Shown in pieces: positions 1 through 9,429 of a stretch of 64,000 nucleotides of DNA. The stretch covers positions 37,215,896-37,279,895 of the forward strand of contig NC_067206.1 in assembly GCF_026262505.1 (NCBI RefSeq), given 5' to 3'. Origin of the DNA: Trichomonas vaginalis G3 (lineage: Eukaryota; Parabasalia; Trichomonadida; Trichomonadidae). Numbering within the stretch: position 1 is the stretch's first letter; the number at the start of each line of letters is the position of its first letter. A model generated the notes under the pieces. That model was not told the origin of the DNA. It was given only the letters and a program-made list of their open reading frames with translations, and ran no database searches. Position numbers and translations under genes: made by a program.

Positions 1-1556
1 TTCCGAATGGTATAACGAATGCGACAATGCCATTAGAAGGTCAGAAATAGTTCCTGGAACTTACGAATATACAACTGCTGTTTCTTATGGAAACGTAGGT
101 GAGTTTGGAGAAGGTTCTTCAACAACAGTAGATATTGCTTGCGACAGGTTTCATATAATTTCTATTGACAACTCTTTCTTATACGTGGAACAAGACATTG
201 AAATAAAACCTTCTGCCAAGTTGTCTGACAAGAAAGGTTGCAATGGAATTTTCTATGTCGGATACCAATATGCTCCAGAAGTTTTCATGGGATATAAGAT
301 ATATTCTAACTCTGATTTAGTTCAAACAGTAACATGGGCAAACTATGAATGGTTCGCTTTGAGAAACTCAGTACAACCACAAGCTAGAGAAACAAACAGA
401 CCAGTATGCAACTATTGAGAAAATAAGAAGACTTGACCCTAACGTTCCAGGAGTTTATGTTAACCTTTCTGGACAAACTGCAGCAGCAGTAACCAAAGTA
501 AAACTGAAACTAGAGTTCCTTTGTCATCTTTCCTCATCTTCAGGTTTTTAAGATACTTACCAAACTGGGCAGGAAAAATTTCTATCGAACTTACTCCAAG
601 CAAAAAATAACTTAGTCATGCACCAACACAAGACCCATTCACTCTTACAGACGTAAAGGGAGCAAATCAAAACGTCATTCGCCGAATTTTGCAAAGACAA
701 AGTTGACTTAGACTTTGGTTTCTCAAACTTCAACACTGAAGTAAACTATTATTTCAATGCTGCTGGAACTGCTTGGGACCCAGTTAAGTTCACATGCGAA
801 AAGTTTGAATGCAAGAGAATAGAAAGCAGACTTGCAGTCTATATGTTGGACCCAGATATTTCAAATGCTTTAGCTGCCAAATATATTGCAGTTCCGCTTA
901 TGTTCCCTATACACCAAATATCTGTCAAAGACTTTGCAGGTGAAGTTGGAAACCAAAGTGCTGACCCAGGTGCAAGAACAGATATTGCTTTAACAACTGC
1001 AATGAAACATGCAGATACTATGTTTGTACTGTTCAGACGAACTATAAATGACTATTCTTGTTTCTACAACCCCGGTATTAAATATCATATAAACATAGAT
1101 GGCAAATACTATCCAAGAGAAGAATATTTACAGTTGAGGATATGAGGTCATACAACTTGACATTAGATGCTATGAACTTTAACAACAACTTCACAACAAC
1201 CATTAACCCTGAAATGCAAAGTTCTATTATGCCATATGTGAAAGTATGGACACCATACAGGAGCTCAAAAACACTCAATATACAAATGGAGACCGTTCAA
1301 ACTTTTGGCTTGGCATTCCATTTGCTGACTCAGAAGACTTTATGGGTGGTATTTCAACTGTTGGTACAGTTCAAATACAATATACTGGTGACAGAGACGG
1401 TCCAAATGAATTGAAAGCAAAGAAGTTTACAAAAACCAATAGCACTTTTCACGGAAGATGCTCTTTTGAAGATTCGTTCGATGAAACCTGCTGGGGCTCC
1501 TCAGATTGGTATAACGACAGCTTCCATCGAGCAGATTTTGGCAGCAGGTCAGTAAG
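1..1556 (+). pseudogene. Major capsid protein, 3' part (copy 1)
   Basis: The window opens inside this gene. Its sequence matches the copy 2 capsid gene at 25917-27520. The product has the long beta-rich, Asn/Thr/Phe-rich look of a double jelly-roll capsid protein, with stretches such as VPLSSFLIFRFLRYLPNWAG resembling the equivalent part of the element B capsid protein (RIPVRRFLPLEAIRFIP). It would form the hexon-like shell. The 3' end runs antisense over the end of the gene at 1449-1868. The gene is broken. Family assignment is inference from position, size and similarity between A and B; a structure prediction would test it. Confidence 0.75.
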
Positions 1557-1868
1557 TTGTTCTTGAACTGACTTCTCTCCGTCAAATATTGACAGTACGC
1601 CAGTTTTGATATAATATTGTATTATAAACTTTCCTTTAGAAATATCGGTCAGTTTTGTTGTTATATTTTTGTCTGCTTCAAGAACTTTCACCATCTCGGT
1701 TATACCAACTTTCTTTGCTTTATGAAAATATTTTGGTTCAGCAAAGACTGCTATTCTATAACATTTTCCATTGTTTGTGTAAAGAACTACTCTGTCAATG
1801 AACTTGTATTGTTTGTGTGTGTAAACTTTGTTTTGCTTCAATTCGAAGAGATACTCAAATACGTCCAT
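1449..1868 (-). CDS. Conserved 139-aa protein of lineage A, function unknown
   Basis: Open throughout and almost identical in copy 2 (27413-27832). It begins MDVFEYLFELKQNKVYTHKQ and is rich in Lys and Tyr, with alternating beta-type segments and no obvious motif. It is convergent with the capsid gene, and the 3' ends overlap antisense by roughly 100 bp. It is divergent from the gene at 1887, with only 18 bp between the two starts, so both must use one short bidirectional promoter that includes TTTTTATTCTAAGTAAA. No function is claimed. Confidence 0.7.
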   Translation of the reverse strand: MDVFEYLFELKQNKVYTHKQYKFIDRVVLYTNNGKCYRIAVFAEPKYFHKAKKVGITEMVKVLEADKNITTKLTDISKGKFIIQYYIKTGVLSIFDGEKSVQEQLTDLLPKSARWKLSLYQSEEPQQVSSNESSKEHLP

Positions 1869-1886
1869 CTTTTTATTCTAAGTAAA

Positions 1887-2467
1887 ATGTCATTTCCGAA
1901 AAATAGAAGCGTAAGTGTTTCAAAAGGTTTAATGGCGGTGGCAGATGTGAAGTTAAATTCACCAACTCAAACAAACAGTCAAAGTGTTATTGTCAATGTC
2001 AAAGAAAGAGATGTTGAAATGGGGAAACCATACGAAGACGAAGATGGTATAACAATAGTTCCTGTAAAAGAACCAACATACCCTGAAGTTAGCAGAGACT
2101 TAAGTTCTGTTGCAGATATTCGAAACGACTACCAACAACTTAAAGACAAACTTAAAACTCAGGAGAAGATTTGTCAGGCTTTGGGTATAATGTTAAACTT
2201 GGTTGAGCACAACCCTGTAAAAGTGAACTCATATGTCATCGCACCTCATGAAATTTTGAAAGAACTATTGAAACTTTTGACAGAGGCAGACGATATAAAC
2301 ATCAAAGAAATAGAACCCGACATTGCTTGCTTGTGTGTGTTTCATACAATGTCATTGACAAGATATACGTTATGAAAGGAGGTGAAACGTTGAACTTAAA
2401 ATATAGTTTCCCAGACGTCATAAAAATATTTGACGACCACAACATTTCATTAAAATTTACTTGCTAA
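1887..2467 (+). pseudogene. About 190-aa acidic coiled protein of lineage A
   Basis: Starts at ATG 1887 (MSFPKNRSVSVSKG), directly after a TTTTTATTCTAAGTAAA leader, rather than at the upstream ATG in the antisense region. The middle is predicted helical (NDYQQLKDKLKTQEKICQ). The C-terminal half contains EILKELLKLLTEADDINIKE. The equivalent in copy 2 is 27851-28435. The gene is broken here. It lies between the capsid gene and the 268-aa minor capsid gene, so a virion or assembly role is plausible but unproven. Not recognised as a known family. Confidence 0.6.
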
Positions 2468-2473
2468 GTAAAA

Positions 2474-2704
2474 ATGTCAAAACTTCTTGAAAGATGTTTG
2501 AAGAAAAACAATATAGACTTATATTTCATGTAAAGGACTTTACACACTTTTGAACGATATGAAAGACCCTGTTTTGTTTGTTCGTGTAGACAAAGGAAAG
2601 TTCTATGTCTTTACAAAATTTTGAACTTCTTAGACAGAGAACTTCAAGAAACGCCATGTGAAAGTTTAGATGAAGTTCTTCTCCACTTTCAGAAAAACTT
2701 TTAA
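2474..2704 (+). pseudogene. Small gene present only in copy 1
   Basis: A short reading region beginning MSKLLERCLKKNNIDLYF and ending 10 bp before the minor capsid gene. Copy 2 lacks about 235 bp here: its neighbouring genes are joined so that the next ATG comes 4 bp after the previous stop (28435/28440). Its beginning resembles other small Lys/Phe-rich proteins of these elements (compare KILKDLY-type starts), with no function I can name. It is broken. Either copy 2 lost it by a clean deletion or copy 1 gained it. Confidence 0.45.
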
Positions 2705-2714
2705 ATATATGTAA

Positions 2715-3521
2715 ATGGCAGAAGACATAGTGGTTTATACTATTACGACTAAAAACCCTGAGTCATATAATTCTATAACAACAAACTTACAAAGTCCTCA
2801 AGGACGATATTGTAAACTAACTTTAAACACGATGACGACTAAAGCCTGTTTTGCTCTTTTGACACCAGAAGATTTTATTGTTGTGAATGGTAAAAAATAC
2901 TCCTTTGAAGATACTTACTCAGATATACCACCAACAGGTTTTGTTGACTTATTTAATACTTTAAGGACGGATGTAACATGTGCTGCAACTAGAGCAGGTT
3001 TCATTATGTTTGGATGTCCGACTGAGTTTAGTATAAACGATATGAGCTATAATACAAAACTTATATCTGGTTTTTACTACCAACAATTTCCTATAACAGG
3101 AAAAGGTGTCATACAAGGAATGTCTGTTCCATTGACTTTAAGTACACCTATTTTATATATTGTTTCAAACTTAGGTTCAAAGTGCTATTCGAATGTCGAC
3201 AGAAACTACTATGACCAAAAGATACTCATGCGTATAAACAACACTTTCTCTGCTGGTTTGCCTATTGTTCATTCGAATGCAGAGTTTTCAGCTTTAGTAA
3301 ACTCAAACACTTTAGCAAACATAAACTTAACCTTAGTTGACGCAAACTTTGTTCCTGTAAAACTTTTATGTCCTATGTATTTGTCAATGACGGCAGAAAG
3401 TTTCGAATTGGAAGATGCAACTGGTGAAAGTATTGTATTACAAGAACAACTTCAACAACAAATAGCTCAAGAACAACAAATGCAACAAATGGAACAAATG
3501 CAACAACAAGCTCAAGAATAA
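2715..3521 (+). CDS. Probable minor capsid protein, 268 aa (copy 1)
   Basis: Open throughout. The first 210 or so residues are beta-rich with many Thr, Ser, Asn and Phe (for example MFGCPTEFSINDM, GFYYQQFPITGKG). The tail is a low-complexity Gln/Met run (QQQIAQEQQMQQMEQMQQQ). Size, all-beta character and position between capsid and helicase genes fit a penton or cement-type minor capsid protein of a Polinton; this is inference, as no motif is diagnostic. Copy 2 equivalent: 28440-29244. The downstream AT-rich stretch (AATATTTTTTTATTC) probably holds the 3' end signal and the next promoter. Confidence 0.6.
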   Translation: MAEDIVVYTITTKNPESYNSITTNLQSPQGRYCKLTLNTMTTKACFALLTPEDFIVVNGKKYSFEDTYSDIPPTGFVDLFNTLRTDVTCAATRAGFIMFGCPTEFSINDMSYNTKLISGFYYQQFPITGKGVIQGMSVPLTLSTPILYIVSNLGSKCYSNVDRNYYDQKILMRINNTFSAGLPIVHSNAEFSALVNSNTLANINLTLVDANFVPVKLLCPMYLSMTAESFELEDATGESIVLQEQLQQQIAQEQQMQQMEQMQQQAQE

Positions 3522-3547
3522 AAAAATATTTTTTTATTCTTATAAAA

Positions 3548-4782
3548 ATGTACAGAATAGACGTTTCAGATTTTTATGACTTCCAAGCCTTCAGAAATAT
3601 GTGTCCATTTCGAGACTATAACAAAGCAGTCGAGAATTTGAAACGTTTAGTCATTTATGTTGACTCTGCCCCAGAATGTTATGTCATGAAAGAATGGGAT
3701 GTTGTCTTTAACAAACCAAGAGCGACAATAGTTTCAGAACAAGAATGTAAACAGAAACTTAAGAAAATAAAAGTCGTACAAGTTGGCATGAAGATGTTAG
3801 ATGCTTGGGATATCTTATTGTCAAAGTTAGAAGATTTTTCAGTTCGTGTATAAAGTTCTATACACCATCTCCAAACTTCTATTCTATCTTCACTGGATAT
3901 AAATACGAACAAGTAGAATGGAAAGAAAATGTTATAGAAGCTTGGTTAGACCATGTCAAAGAAATTATATGCAATGGAAACGAAAGAGTCTATGAGTATA
4001 TCTTATGTTGGTTTGCAAACATCTTACAACATCCAAGTGCTAAAAATGAAACTGCTCTCATCATAATTGGAAAACAAGGAACAGGTAAGAACACTTTCTT
4101 TACAGATATCTTATGCAAACTGTTAGAGGGCTATTCGAACCCGAATATGACAAACTTAGAAAACATCTGCGGTAAATTTAACTCTTCAATAGAGAATATG
4201 AAACTTATAGTATGTAACGAACTTCAAAGTATAGATACAACAAAGGTTTTAAACTCAGATGCTTTGAAGAGTCTTATAACAGACAAAGTTGGAGTTGTTG
4301 AAAGAAAATATAAAGACCAAAGAGTTTGTGAAAATGTTGCAAACTTCGTCATGGTTTCAAACAATGCTGTTCCGATGAAGTTAGAAAGTTCTGACAGAAG
4401 ATATGTAGTTGTCAGAACGTCAGATTCTCATATGCAAGATACAGAATATTTTGACGACTTAGCAGAAACTTTGACATCTGACTTTTACAACCACTTGTTC
4501 TCATATTTCATGACATTAGATATTTCAAAGTTCAATCCAAGACAAATTCCACATACCGAAGAGAGACAAACATTGTTAGAAGCAAACAAGAGTGTATATG
4601 AACTGTTTATAGATGAGACTAACTTTGAGTGTTTAGATGAAAGGTCATTGTACGACTCGTATAAACAGTATTGTCAAGAATATGGTTATATGGCAGCTTC
4701 TAAACGTACATTCTTGGCAAATGTCAAAAATCTTTTAGACGTACAGAATGGTGTATATACAAAGAAAAATTTTTCTGAGTAA
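3548..4782 (+). pseudogene. SF3 helicase, D5-like (copy 1)
   Basis: Superfamily 3 replicative helicase. Visible motifs in order: Walker A GKQGTGKNTFF (around 4070), Walker B-like LIVCNELQS (around 4205), sensor FVMVSNNAVP (around 4345) and arginine finger SSDRRYVVVRT (around 4390). The upstream part (MYRIDVSDFYDFQAFRN) may be a small N-terminal domain; there is no clear primase motif. In Polintons and virophages this enzyme unwinds the element for protein-primed replication. The gene is broken in this copy. It is followed by a short AT-rich spacer and an HNH gene that copy 2 lacks. Confidence 0.8.
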
Positions 4783-4817
4783 ATTTTAAAAAAAAATATT
4801 TTTTTATTTTATTTGAA

Positions 4818-5399
4818 ATGTACGCTGAGTTTGTTGGAAAAGACCGTTGGGAAACTTGTTTGTTAGATGAGAAATATGAAATTCACTGTTGTGAGTCATT
4901 TGAAGTCAGAAACAAAGAGACAAAAAGAGTTTTAAGCGGATGGGAGGGAAATAAAGGATATGCTATTATGAGGATGAGTGGGAAACGCTATTTTAAACAT
5001 GTTGTCATTGCAACTCATTTTATACCGAACCCTAACAATTTACCTTTTGTAGACATATAAACCGTATAAGAAACGACATAGACTTGAGAACTTACGTTGG
5101 GTTACTCGTTTGAAAACAATAAGAACAGAGGCAAATTTGGAGATATAGTATTCGAATTTGTCGACGAACTAGAAGATGAAGCAATTGAAATTACAGACTA
5201 TGGTAAGCATACGTTTGAGTTTTACTACTATAGCGAAGAACAAGACTCTTTCTACTTTTATACCGGTGTAAACTATAGAAAATTACAAGTATATTTTACT
5301 AAGGCGGACTATGCTTATGTAAACGCTAGAGATACAGATGGAAAATACGTTCAAATACTTCTTAACAAATTCAAGAAGCTATATGGCATACCATTTTAA
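4818..5399 (+). pseudogene. HNH homing-endonuclease-type gene, copy 1 only
   Basis: The first part has the NUMOD4/HNH pattern: W-E-T-C-L-L-D-E-K-Y-E-I, then VRNKETKRVLSGWEG, then the His/Asn segment FKHVVIATHFIPNPNNLPFVD. The second part (GKHTFEFYYYSEEQDSFYFY, ending NKFKKLYGIPF) resembles the free-standing 97-aa protein of element B at 53567-53860. The gene is broken. It sits as a precise extra block between the helicase and the 5441 gene; copy 2 joins those two with one AT-rich spacer (30507-30543). This is the footprint expected of a mobile nuclease gene. Confidence 0.65.
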
Positions 5400-5440
5400 A
5401 ACGTTTTTTAAAAAAATATTTTTTTTATCCGATAGAAAAG

Positions 5441-5854
5441 ATGACAAAATTCATCTCAGTCAACAAGTACATGTCAGGACTTAAAGAAGAACTAGACCCA
5501 TTCACATATTTGAATGTTTACTTCTACATTTTGAAAAGTCTATTTGACAAAGTTTGGAACATCGAACCAGTTAAGTTTGCTATTGTGACTAAAAATGGTG
5601 CGAAATTTGAAGACTTAGACATAGAAGGTTTGTTAACAGTCAAAGAAAGTTTTGACAGAAGGTTTTCAAACCTTAAAGAAGGCAAAGCATACAAATTTGT
5701 TATACCTTATGAAAAAGAAAGCAGACGACTATGATATTATGAGTCTAAGATAGTTGAAGTTCAAGGTAAATTGGGTAAAAAGATTTTAGAGTCTAAGCCA
5801 GTGTTTGCTCCTAAAGAGGAAGAGAACATTGACATTGACCCAGAAATGTTCTAA
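5441..5854 (+). pseudogene. Acid-tailed protein, possible ssDNA-binding protein (copy 1)
   Basis: Starts MTKFISVNKYMSGLKEELDP after the leader TTTTTTTATCCGATAGAAAAG. About 137 aa: a mixed alpha/beta body and an acidic end (EEENIDIDPEMF) closing on an aromatic residue. An acidic tail ending in Phe is typical of phage and bacterial ssDNA-binding proteins (for example T7 gp2.5 and bacterial SSB), and the gene follows the helicase. I infer a replication role, not proven. Broken here. It converges on the minus-strand gene at 5872 with under 20 bp between. Confidence 0.45.
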
Positions 5855-5871
5855 AAATAAATTTTATTTTT

Positions 5872-6312
5872 ACATGTCAAATTTCTTTTTCTCTGGCTCT
5901 GGTTCTTTCTTCTCTTCTTCTACTTTCTTTTCTTTCTTTTCTCTCTCTTCTTTTCTGGTGGAGTTATGTCAAACTTCTCAGAACCATATTTTTGTAAAAG
6001 TTCTTTGTCCTTTAATAGCTCTTCTATCTGTTTCTATTTCATTTCAAGAACAGCGCATGTGTCTTCTTTGCATTCTAAGAAGTTTTGTTGGACTTCATCT
6101 CTCCAAGAGGCGTCATCTCTGTCAACAAGTCTGTCATTGACAAATTTTAAGACTTCTCTGCTTAAGGTTTTATGGTTCTTGTCATATTCCCAGAAACAGA
6201 ACTTTAGAACAAATTCACCTTTCTTGTTTACACTATGTAAGATTTTATGGTCGACAGATGTTTTGCTGTCGAAAAGCTTGTCTCGAATATAGATAGCGAA
6301 ATCGCTAGACAT
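5872..6312 (-). pseudogene. KEKE-tailed protein, homologue of the B gene at 63519 (copy 1)
   Basis: Starts MSSDFAIYIRDKLFDSK. The N-terminal half (FVLKFCFWEYDKNHKTLSRE, then VLKFVNDRLVD) aligns with the 124-aa protein of element B (FVFTYVLKEYDRYHNE, LIKFVDKKLVN). The C-terminal third is a Lys/Glu-rich charged run. The complete 148-aa version is in copy 2 (30979-31425). It is divergent from the ATPase gene, with a 36-bp AT-rich shared promoter. Function unknown; conserved between two element lineages. Broken here. Confidence 0.6.
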
Positions 6313-6348
6313 TTCCTAAAAGATAAAAATTTTAATTTTTCTAAAAAT

Positions 6349-7223
6349 ATGTTAGAAAAAAGTTTGCTGACATTGACAAGAAATTTGAGAATGTTTTAAA
6401 CAAGAACAAGAGGAAGTTGGAAAATGCTCAGATAAAACCCATACATGACAAGTTCTTATTTGCTCAGAATGGTATAACAGGTCTAATTGCACCGCCTGGG
6501 TCGGGTAAGACTTTCACTTATCTTAAAATGGCTGCACAACAACAAGAACTAGATGAGAAGAACCCATTCTATGAGTTAGTTGTCATTTGTAGTACTTCGG
6601 GTCAATTCGACCAAACAGTCAATTCGTTCAAAGATATTATAAAAAAGTCTAAGTTAGTATGTATAAAAGACTCTGAGTTGTTAGATTGGATAAAGAAGTA
6701 CCAAAGAAGAGTTTTGAAGTACAATGCTATAAATGAGTATGTCAATTCTAAGTTTAAAGACCCAAATGAGGAAATGCAGAGAATATTAGAGAAGAAACAC
6801 TTCAGAAACAAACAGAAAGAGATAGAATACATTTCGAAGAAATTGCAATCTTACGATTGGAAGACTTACCCTCATAGATGTCTTCTTATCTTAGATGATT
6901 TCGCCTCTCATCCTTTGTTAAAGAATAGAGAACAAGACATGTGTCGAATTCTTAAGAAGCTCAGACACTTTAACATCTCAGTTGTCATTTGTGTACAGAC
7001 AGCCAAGAGTTTAAGTAAGGATGTAAAGAGAATACTTACTGATATCATACTTTTCCCCGGATTGTCCGAAGACGATTTCATGGAACTTATGAAAGAGTCC
7101 ATGGCAGGTAAGTTTGACAGACATGAACTATGGGGGAGGTACAAAGTCATACAAGACCCTCATACTTCTTTCAGAATTCACATCTACGCAAACAAAGTTC
7201 AAATTGTAAAAAGTCAAGCGTAA
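6349..7223 (+). pseudogene. FtsK/HerA-type packaging ATPase, A32-like (copy 1)
   Basis: DNA-packaging ATPase of the A32 family that Polintons and virophages use to fill capsids. Walker A is APPGSGKT (around 6490). Walker B is CLLILDDFA (around 6885). A sensor-like strand reads VVICVQTAKS (around 6985), and the end reads RIHIYANKVQIVKSQA. The likely start is ATG 6349, as in copy 2 (31462), giving an N-terminal Lys-rich helix before the motor domain. The gene is broken near its start here; the motor domain is open from 6417. Confidence 0.8.
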
Positions 7224-7227
7224 AAAT

Positions 7228-7316
7228 GTAAGTGTTTGAGTCTTAGTCTGTTGTGGTGCTGGGGCTTTCGGTTCTTCTGGCTTTGGAATGGACTCGGTTG
7301 GTGGTACGTCAGCCAT
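7228..7316 (-). pseudogene. 5' fragment of the Pro-rich gene
   Basis: Reads MADVPPTESIPKPEEPKAPA from 7316, matching the start of the 34583-35170 gene of copy 2 (MSDVPPTESIPKPEEPKAPA). Only about 30 codons are present, then sequence identity is lost. It is a displaced fragment: in copy 2 the gene lies in the accessory cassette past the KilA genes, here it lies before them. The same minisatellite-upstream arrangement is kept in both places. Confidence 0.7.
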
Positions 7317-7370
7317 TCGTTTGTGTCCTGTCGGATGGAAGGACTCGGAATGCCAGAAGGAAGGACTCTT

Positions 7371-7508
7371 CCTGTCGGAAAGAAAAACTTTTCCTGTCGG
7401 AAAGAAAAACTTTTCCTGTCGGAAAGAAAAACTTTTCCTGTCGGAAAGAAAAATTTTTCCTGTCGGAAAGAAAAATTTTTCCTGTCGGAAAGAAAAATTT
7501 TTCCTGAA
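7371..7508. repeat. 22-bp minisatellite, block 1
   Basis: Six near-identical 22-bp units of the type CCTGTCGGAAAGAAAAACTT plus TT. Each unit with its neighbour forms a small hairpin, TTTCC-TGTC-GGAAA. Units change from ACTTTT to ATTTTT along the block, a sign of local homogenisation. Confidence 0.85.
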
Positions 7509-7578
7509 GGTCGGCCAAAAAGTTCTCAATTTTCGAAAATTTGAATGGTTTACGGACGGACAACTGGAAAAATTTTTC

Positions 7579-7700
7579 CTGTAGGAAGGAAAATTTTTTC
7601 CTGTAGGAAGGAAAATTTTTTCCTGTAGGAAGGAAAATTTTTTCCTGTTGGAAGGAAAAACTTTTCCTGTAGGAAGGAAAATTTTTTCCTGTAGGAAGGA
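7579..7700. repeat. 22-bp minisatellite, block 2
   Basis: Five to six 22-bp units of the related type CCTGTAGGAAGGAAAATTTT plus TT; hairpin TTCC-TGTA-GGAA. Separated from block 1 by about 70 bp of unique sequence. Short copies of GGACTCGGAATGCCAGAAGG lie on both outer sides (7342-7363 and 7705-7750), so the whole 7340-7750 block is roughly symmetrical. Confidence 0.8.
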
Positions 7701-7819
7701 AGGACTCGGAATGCCAGAAGGAAGGACTCGGAATGCCAGAAGGACTCGGACAAGACAATTTACCATCTAGAGCTACCTGAGCCATCTTTGGTGTCAAGCT
7801 TGAAAAATAAATGGTTCAT

Positions 7820-8646
7820 TTACTCTTCTTCTTTGAAGTTGTCAAAATACTCTGTTATCTTTTCCTTCAGTAGCGGTAAATCTTCTTTGAATGTAAGTAT
7901 TGTACAACCTTTCATATCATAGTGTGTTTGAGGTAACGTATCTTGAACTATCTGTTTAACATCTTCATTTGGTGTCATTGAAATCGGTAAGTTTTCGCGA
8001 TAGAACCAATTTCTGTCAGATTTGTAAATCTTAGCAAGGTCGTAAAAGCTTTTGTTGTTTCTTCTGACTAAATGCAACATAACCATATCTCTGTCTTCTT
8101 CATTTTCCATCTCTTCAGTGTAAATCATATACTTATAGTTCTTTTCCTTTCCTTTTGGTACCGAACGTGGTATTCTTTTCTGTATGTTTTTGTCTTTTGC
8201 TTCAATGACTTCATCTTTTGCTTGAAGTTTCTTTTCCATCTCTTCACGTTCTTGTCTATGAATTTCATCTAACATCATGAAAATATAACAAGCATAGCGA
8301 GGTGAAGCCCACATTGCAAAGCATTTACAAGAAGTCTATGTACATAATATCCTTTCAAACCATTTGGCAAATTTTTACGATTTTCGTACGGAATCTCGTT
8401 CCTCGGTTTTTCGAGGGACGCAAACATATGAGGAAATTCTTCTAAAAGTTCTTTTGTCTGTTGGTTTTCAAACCAATGATATGCTTGCTTTGTAGAACGA
8501 AGAGCATTCAAAATACTTTGCATTTGGTACATGTCATCTTTGACCGAACGAATGAGACGTAACTGTTTGTTATACTGTATGTACTCGTATTCTTCATTTA
8601 TATCTTCATGAACGATAGCAGTTGTTGTGTTCTCTGATGTTGACAT
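7820..8646 (-). pseudogene. KilA-N domain protein (copy 1)
   Basis: Starts MSTSENTTTAIVHEDINEE at 8646. The KilA-N-like core is GLKGYYVHRLLVNA, then WASPRYACYIFMMLDEI; next come a charged coiled coil (QEREEMEKKLQAKDEVIEAK) and a conserved C-terminal domain (KGKEKNYKYMIYTEE, LVRRNNKSFYDLAKIYKSDR). KilA-N proteins of large DNA viruses bind DNA, and the C-terminal part resembles the viral DUF found after KilA-N. Homologues here: 32348-33156 and 62551-63411. The segment 8371-8440 is a palindromic unit also found in the non-coding array at 9652-9719. Broken in this copy. Confidence 0.7.
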
Positions 8647-8734
8647 TACTGTCTTTACATACAAAATAAAAAAATAAAAAAAAATAAAATTAGCGTTATT
8701 TTCTATCTTGTATAAAAGACCAAAAATAAACGCT
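8647..8734 (-). promoter_or_regulatory. Promoter region of the KilA-N gene
   Basis: Between two minus-strand genes. Read on the minus strand it holds an inverted repeat AGCGTT...AACGCT around CTTTTATACAAGATAG, then A/T runs, then TTTTATTTTGTATGTAAAGA just before the start. The same words precede the gene at 8735-9346, both copy 2 equivalents and the element B KilA-N gene (63412-63440), so they are probably the promoter of this gene class. Confidence 0.5.
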
Positions 8735-9346
8735 TTACATGTATTTTTCAGCAACTTCGTCAAATACTTTTATAGCTTTGTCGATCTCATCTACTTCAAA
8801 CGTTTCTTTACCTTTCGTGGAGCACCATAACATTTTCTCAAACTTTTCAAGTAGTTCTGTTTCAGCAGCTCTCATATCATTTACAAACACAACCTTAACT
8901 CTATTGACTGTAGAGTCATATCTTTGAGTTATATTATATGTTCTTCCTATCTTATATCTCTTTGTATTGAAGTCCTTCGGTTTCTGAACGATGTAAAGTA
9001 AGCCCTCACTGCAACGTTCAGTATCGAATGAACCATATGTTATGAAATTATATCCAACAACTGGGTCAATCCAGAACAAAACTACTGGTATAAGACTTTT
9101 GTCGATGAGATATGCTGTAGTTCCATGAAATCTTACTGATATCATCAGCTCAGGATTTCTTGTCAAAATTTTCTGAGTAGAAGCAATTCTAACCCAGTCC
9201 TTTGTTTTCTTACCAGATGGAGATATAATGTCTGACAAAGAATATTTTTTGTATTTCTTTGAGTATCTTACGTTTAAATCACCAATTCTAACCACCTTGG
9301 TGTCATTGTCTATCTTTTTAACTGTTTCAAACTCAGTGTTTGTCAT
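8735..9346 (-). CDS. KilA/Bro-like protein with GIY-YIG-like (T5orf172) domain, 203 aa
   Basis: Open throughout. The N-terminal half carries VRIGDLNVRYSKKYKKYSLS and DWVRIASTQKIL, a Bro/KilA-type fold. The C-terminal half (GLLYIVQKPKDFNTKRYKIG, then TYNITQRYDSTVNRV and AAETELLEKFE) has the Y-I-V...K-I-G-R-T pattern of the T5orf172/MUG113 branch of GIY-YIG domains seen beside KilA-N in viruses. A role in DNA binding or regulation is inferred. The upstream region holds GCTAGTTTTTTTAAAATATT and GTATGTAAGAACAG, shared with the next gene. Confidence 0.65.
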   Translation of the reverse strand: MTNTEFETVKKIDNDTKVVRIGDLNVRYSKKYKKYSLSDIISPSGKKTKDWVRIASTQKILTRNPELMISVRFHGTTAYLIDKSLIPVVLFWIDPVVGYNFITYGSFDTERCSEGLLYIVQKPKDFNTKRYKIGRTYNITQRYDSTVNRVKVVFVNDMRAAETELLEKFEKMLWCSTKGKETFEVDEIDKAIKVFDEVAEKYM

Positions 9347-9429
9347 TTCCTGTTCTTACATACAAAATAAAAAAAAATATTTTAAAAAAACTAGCGTTAA
9401 TTTTATTTTTTCTATCTTGTATAAAAGAT

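Larger units (their letters stand above)
7224..7800. other. 577-bp insertion between ATPase and KilA-N genes, copy 1 only
   Basis: Copy 2 runs straight from the ATPase end to the KilA-N end. In copy 1 the two halves are parted by this block, bounded by short direct repeats GTCAAGC (7212-7218 and 7794-7800). It holds the 5' piece of the Pro-rich gene known complete in copy 2 (7228-7316) and two blocks of 22-bp hairpin-forming minisatellite. Reading frames through the minisatellite are open by composition and are not genes. Confidence 0.7.

Noticed and set aside
1617-1886. N-terminal extension of the 1887 gene
   Set aside because: It is the antisense of the 139-aa gene; a standard leader and ATG lie at 1887.
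5805-6292. Ser/Phe-rich plus-strand frames
   Set aside because: Antisense shadow of the Lys/Glu-rich tail of the 5872-6312 gene.
7371-7700. CRISPR-like regular repeats
   Set aside because: Units are directly adjacent with no unique spacers, and the context is eukaryotic.
7236-7797. Several long overlapping open frames on both strands rich in Phe/Ser/Lys
   Set aside because: They run through the 22-bp minisatellite, open by composition in many frames; none begins in a normal start context.
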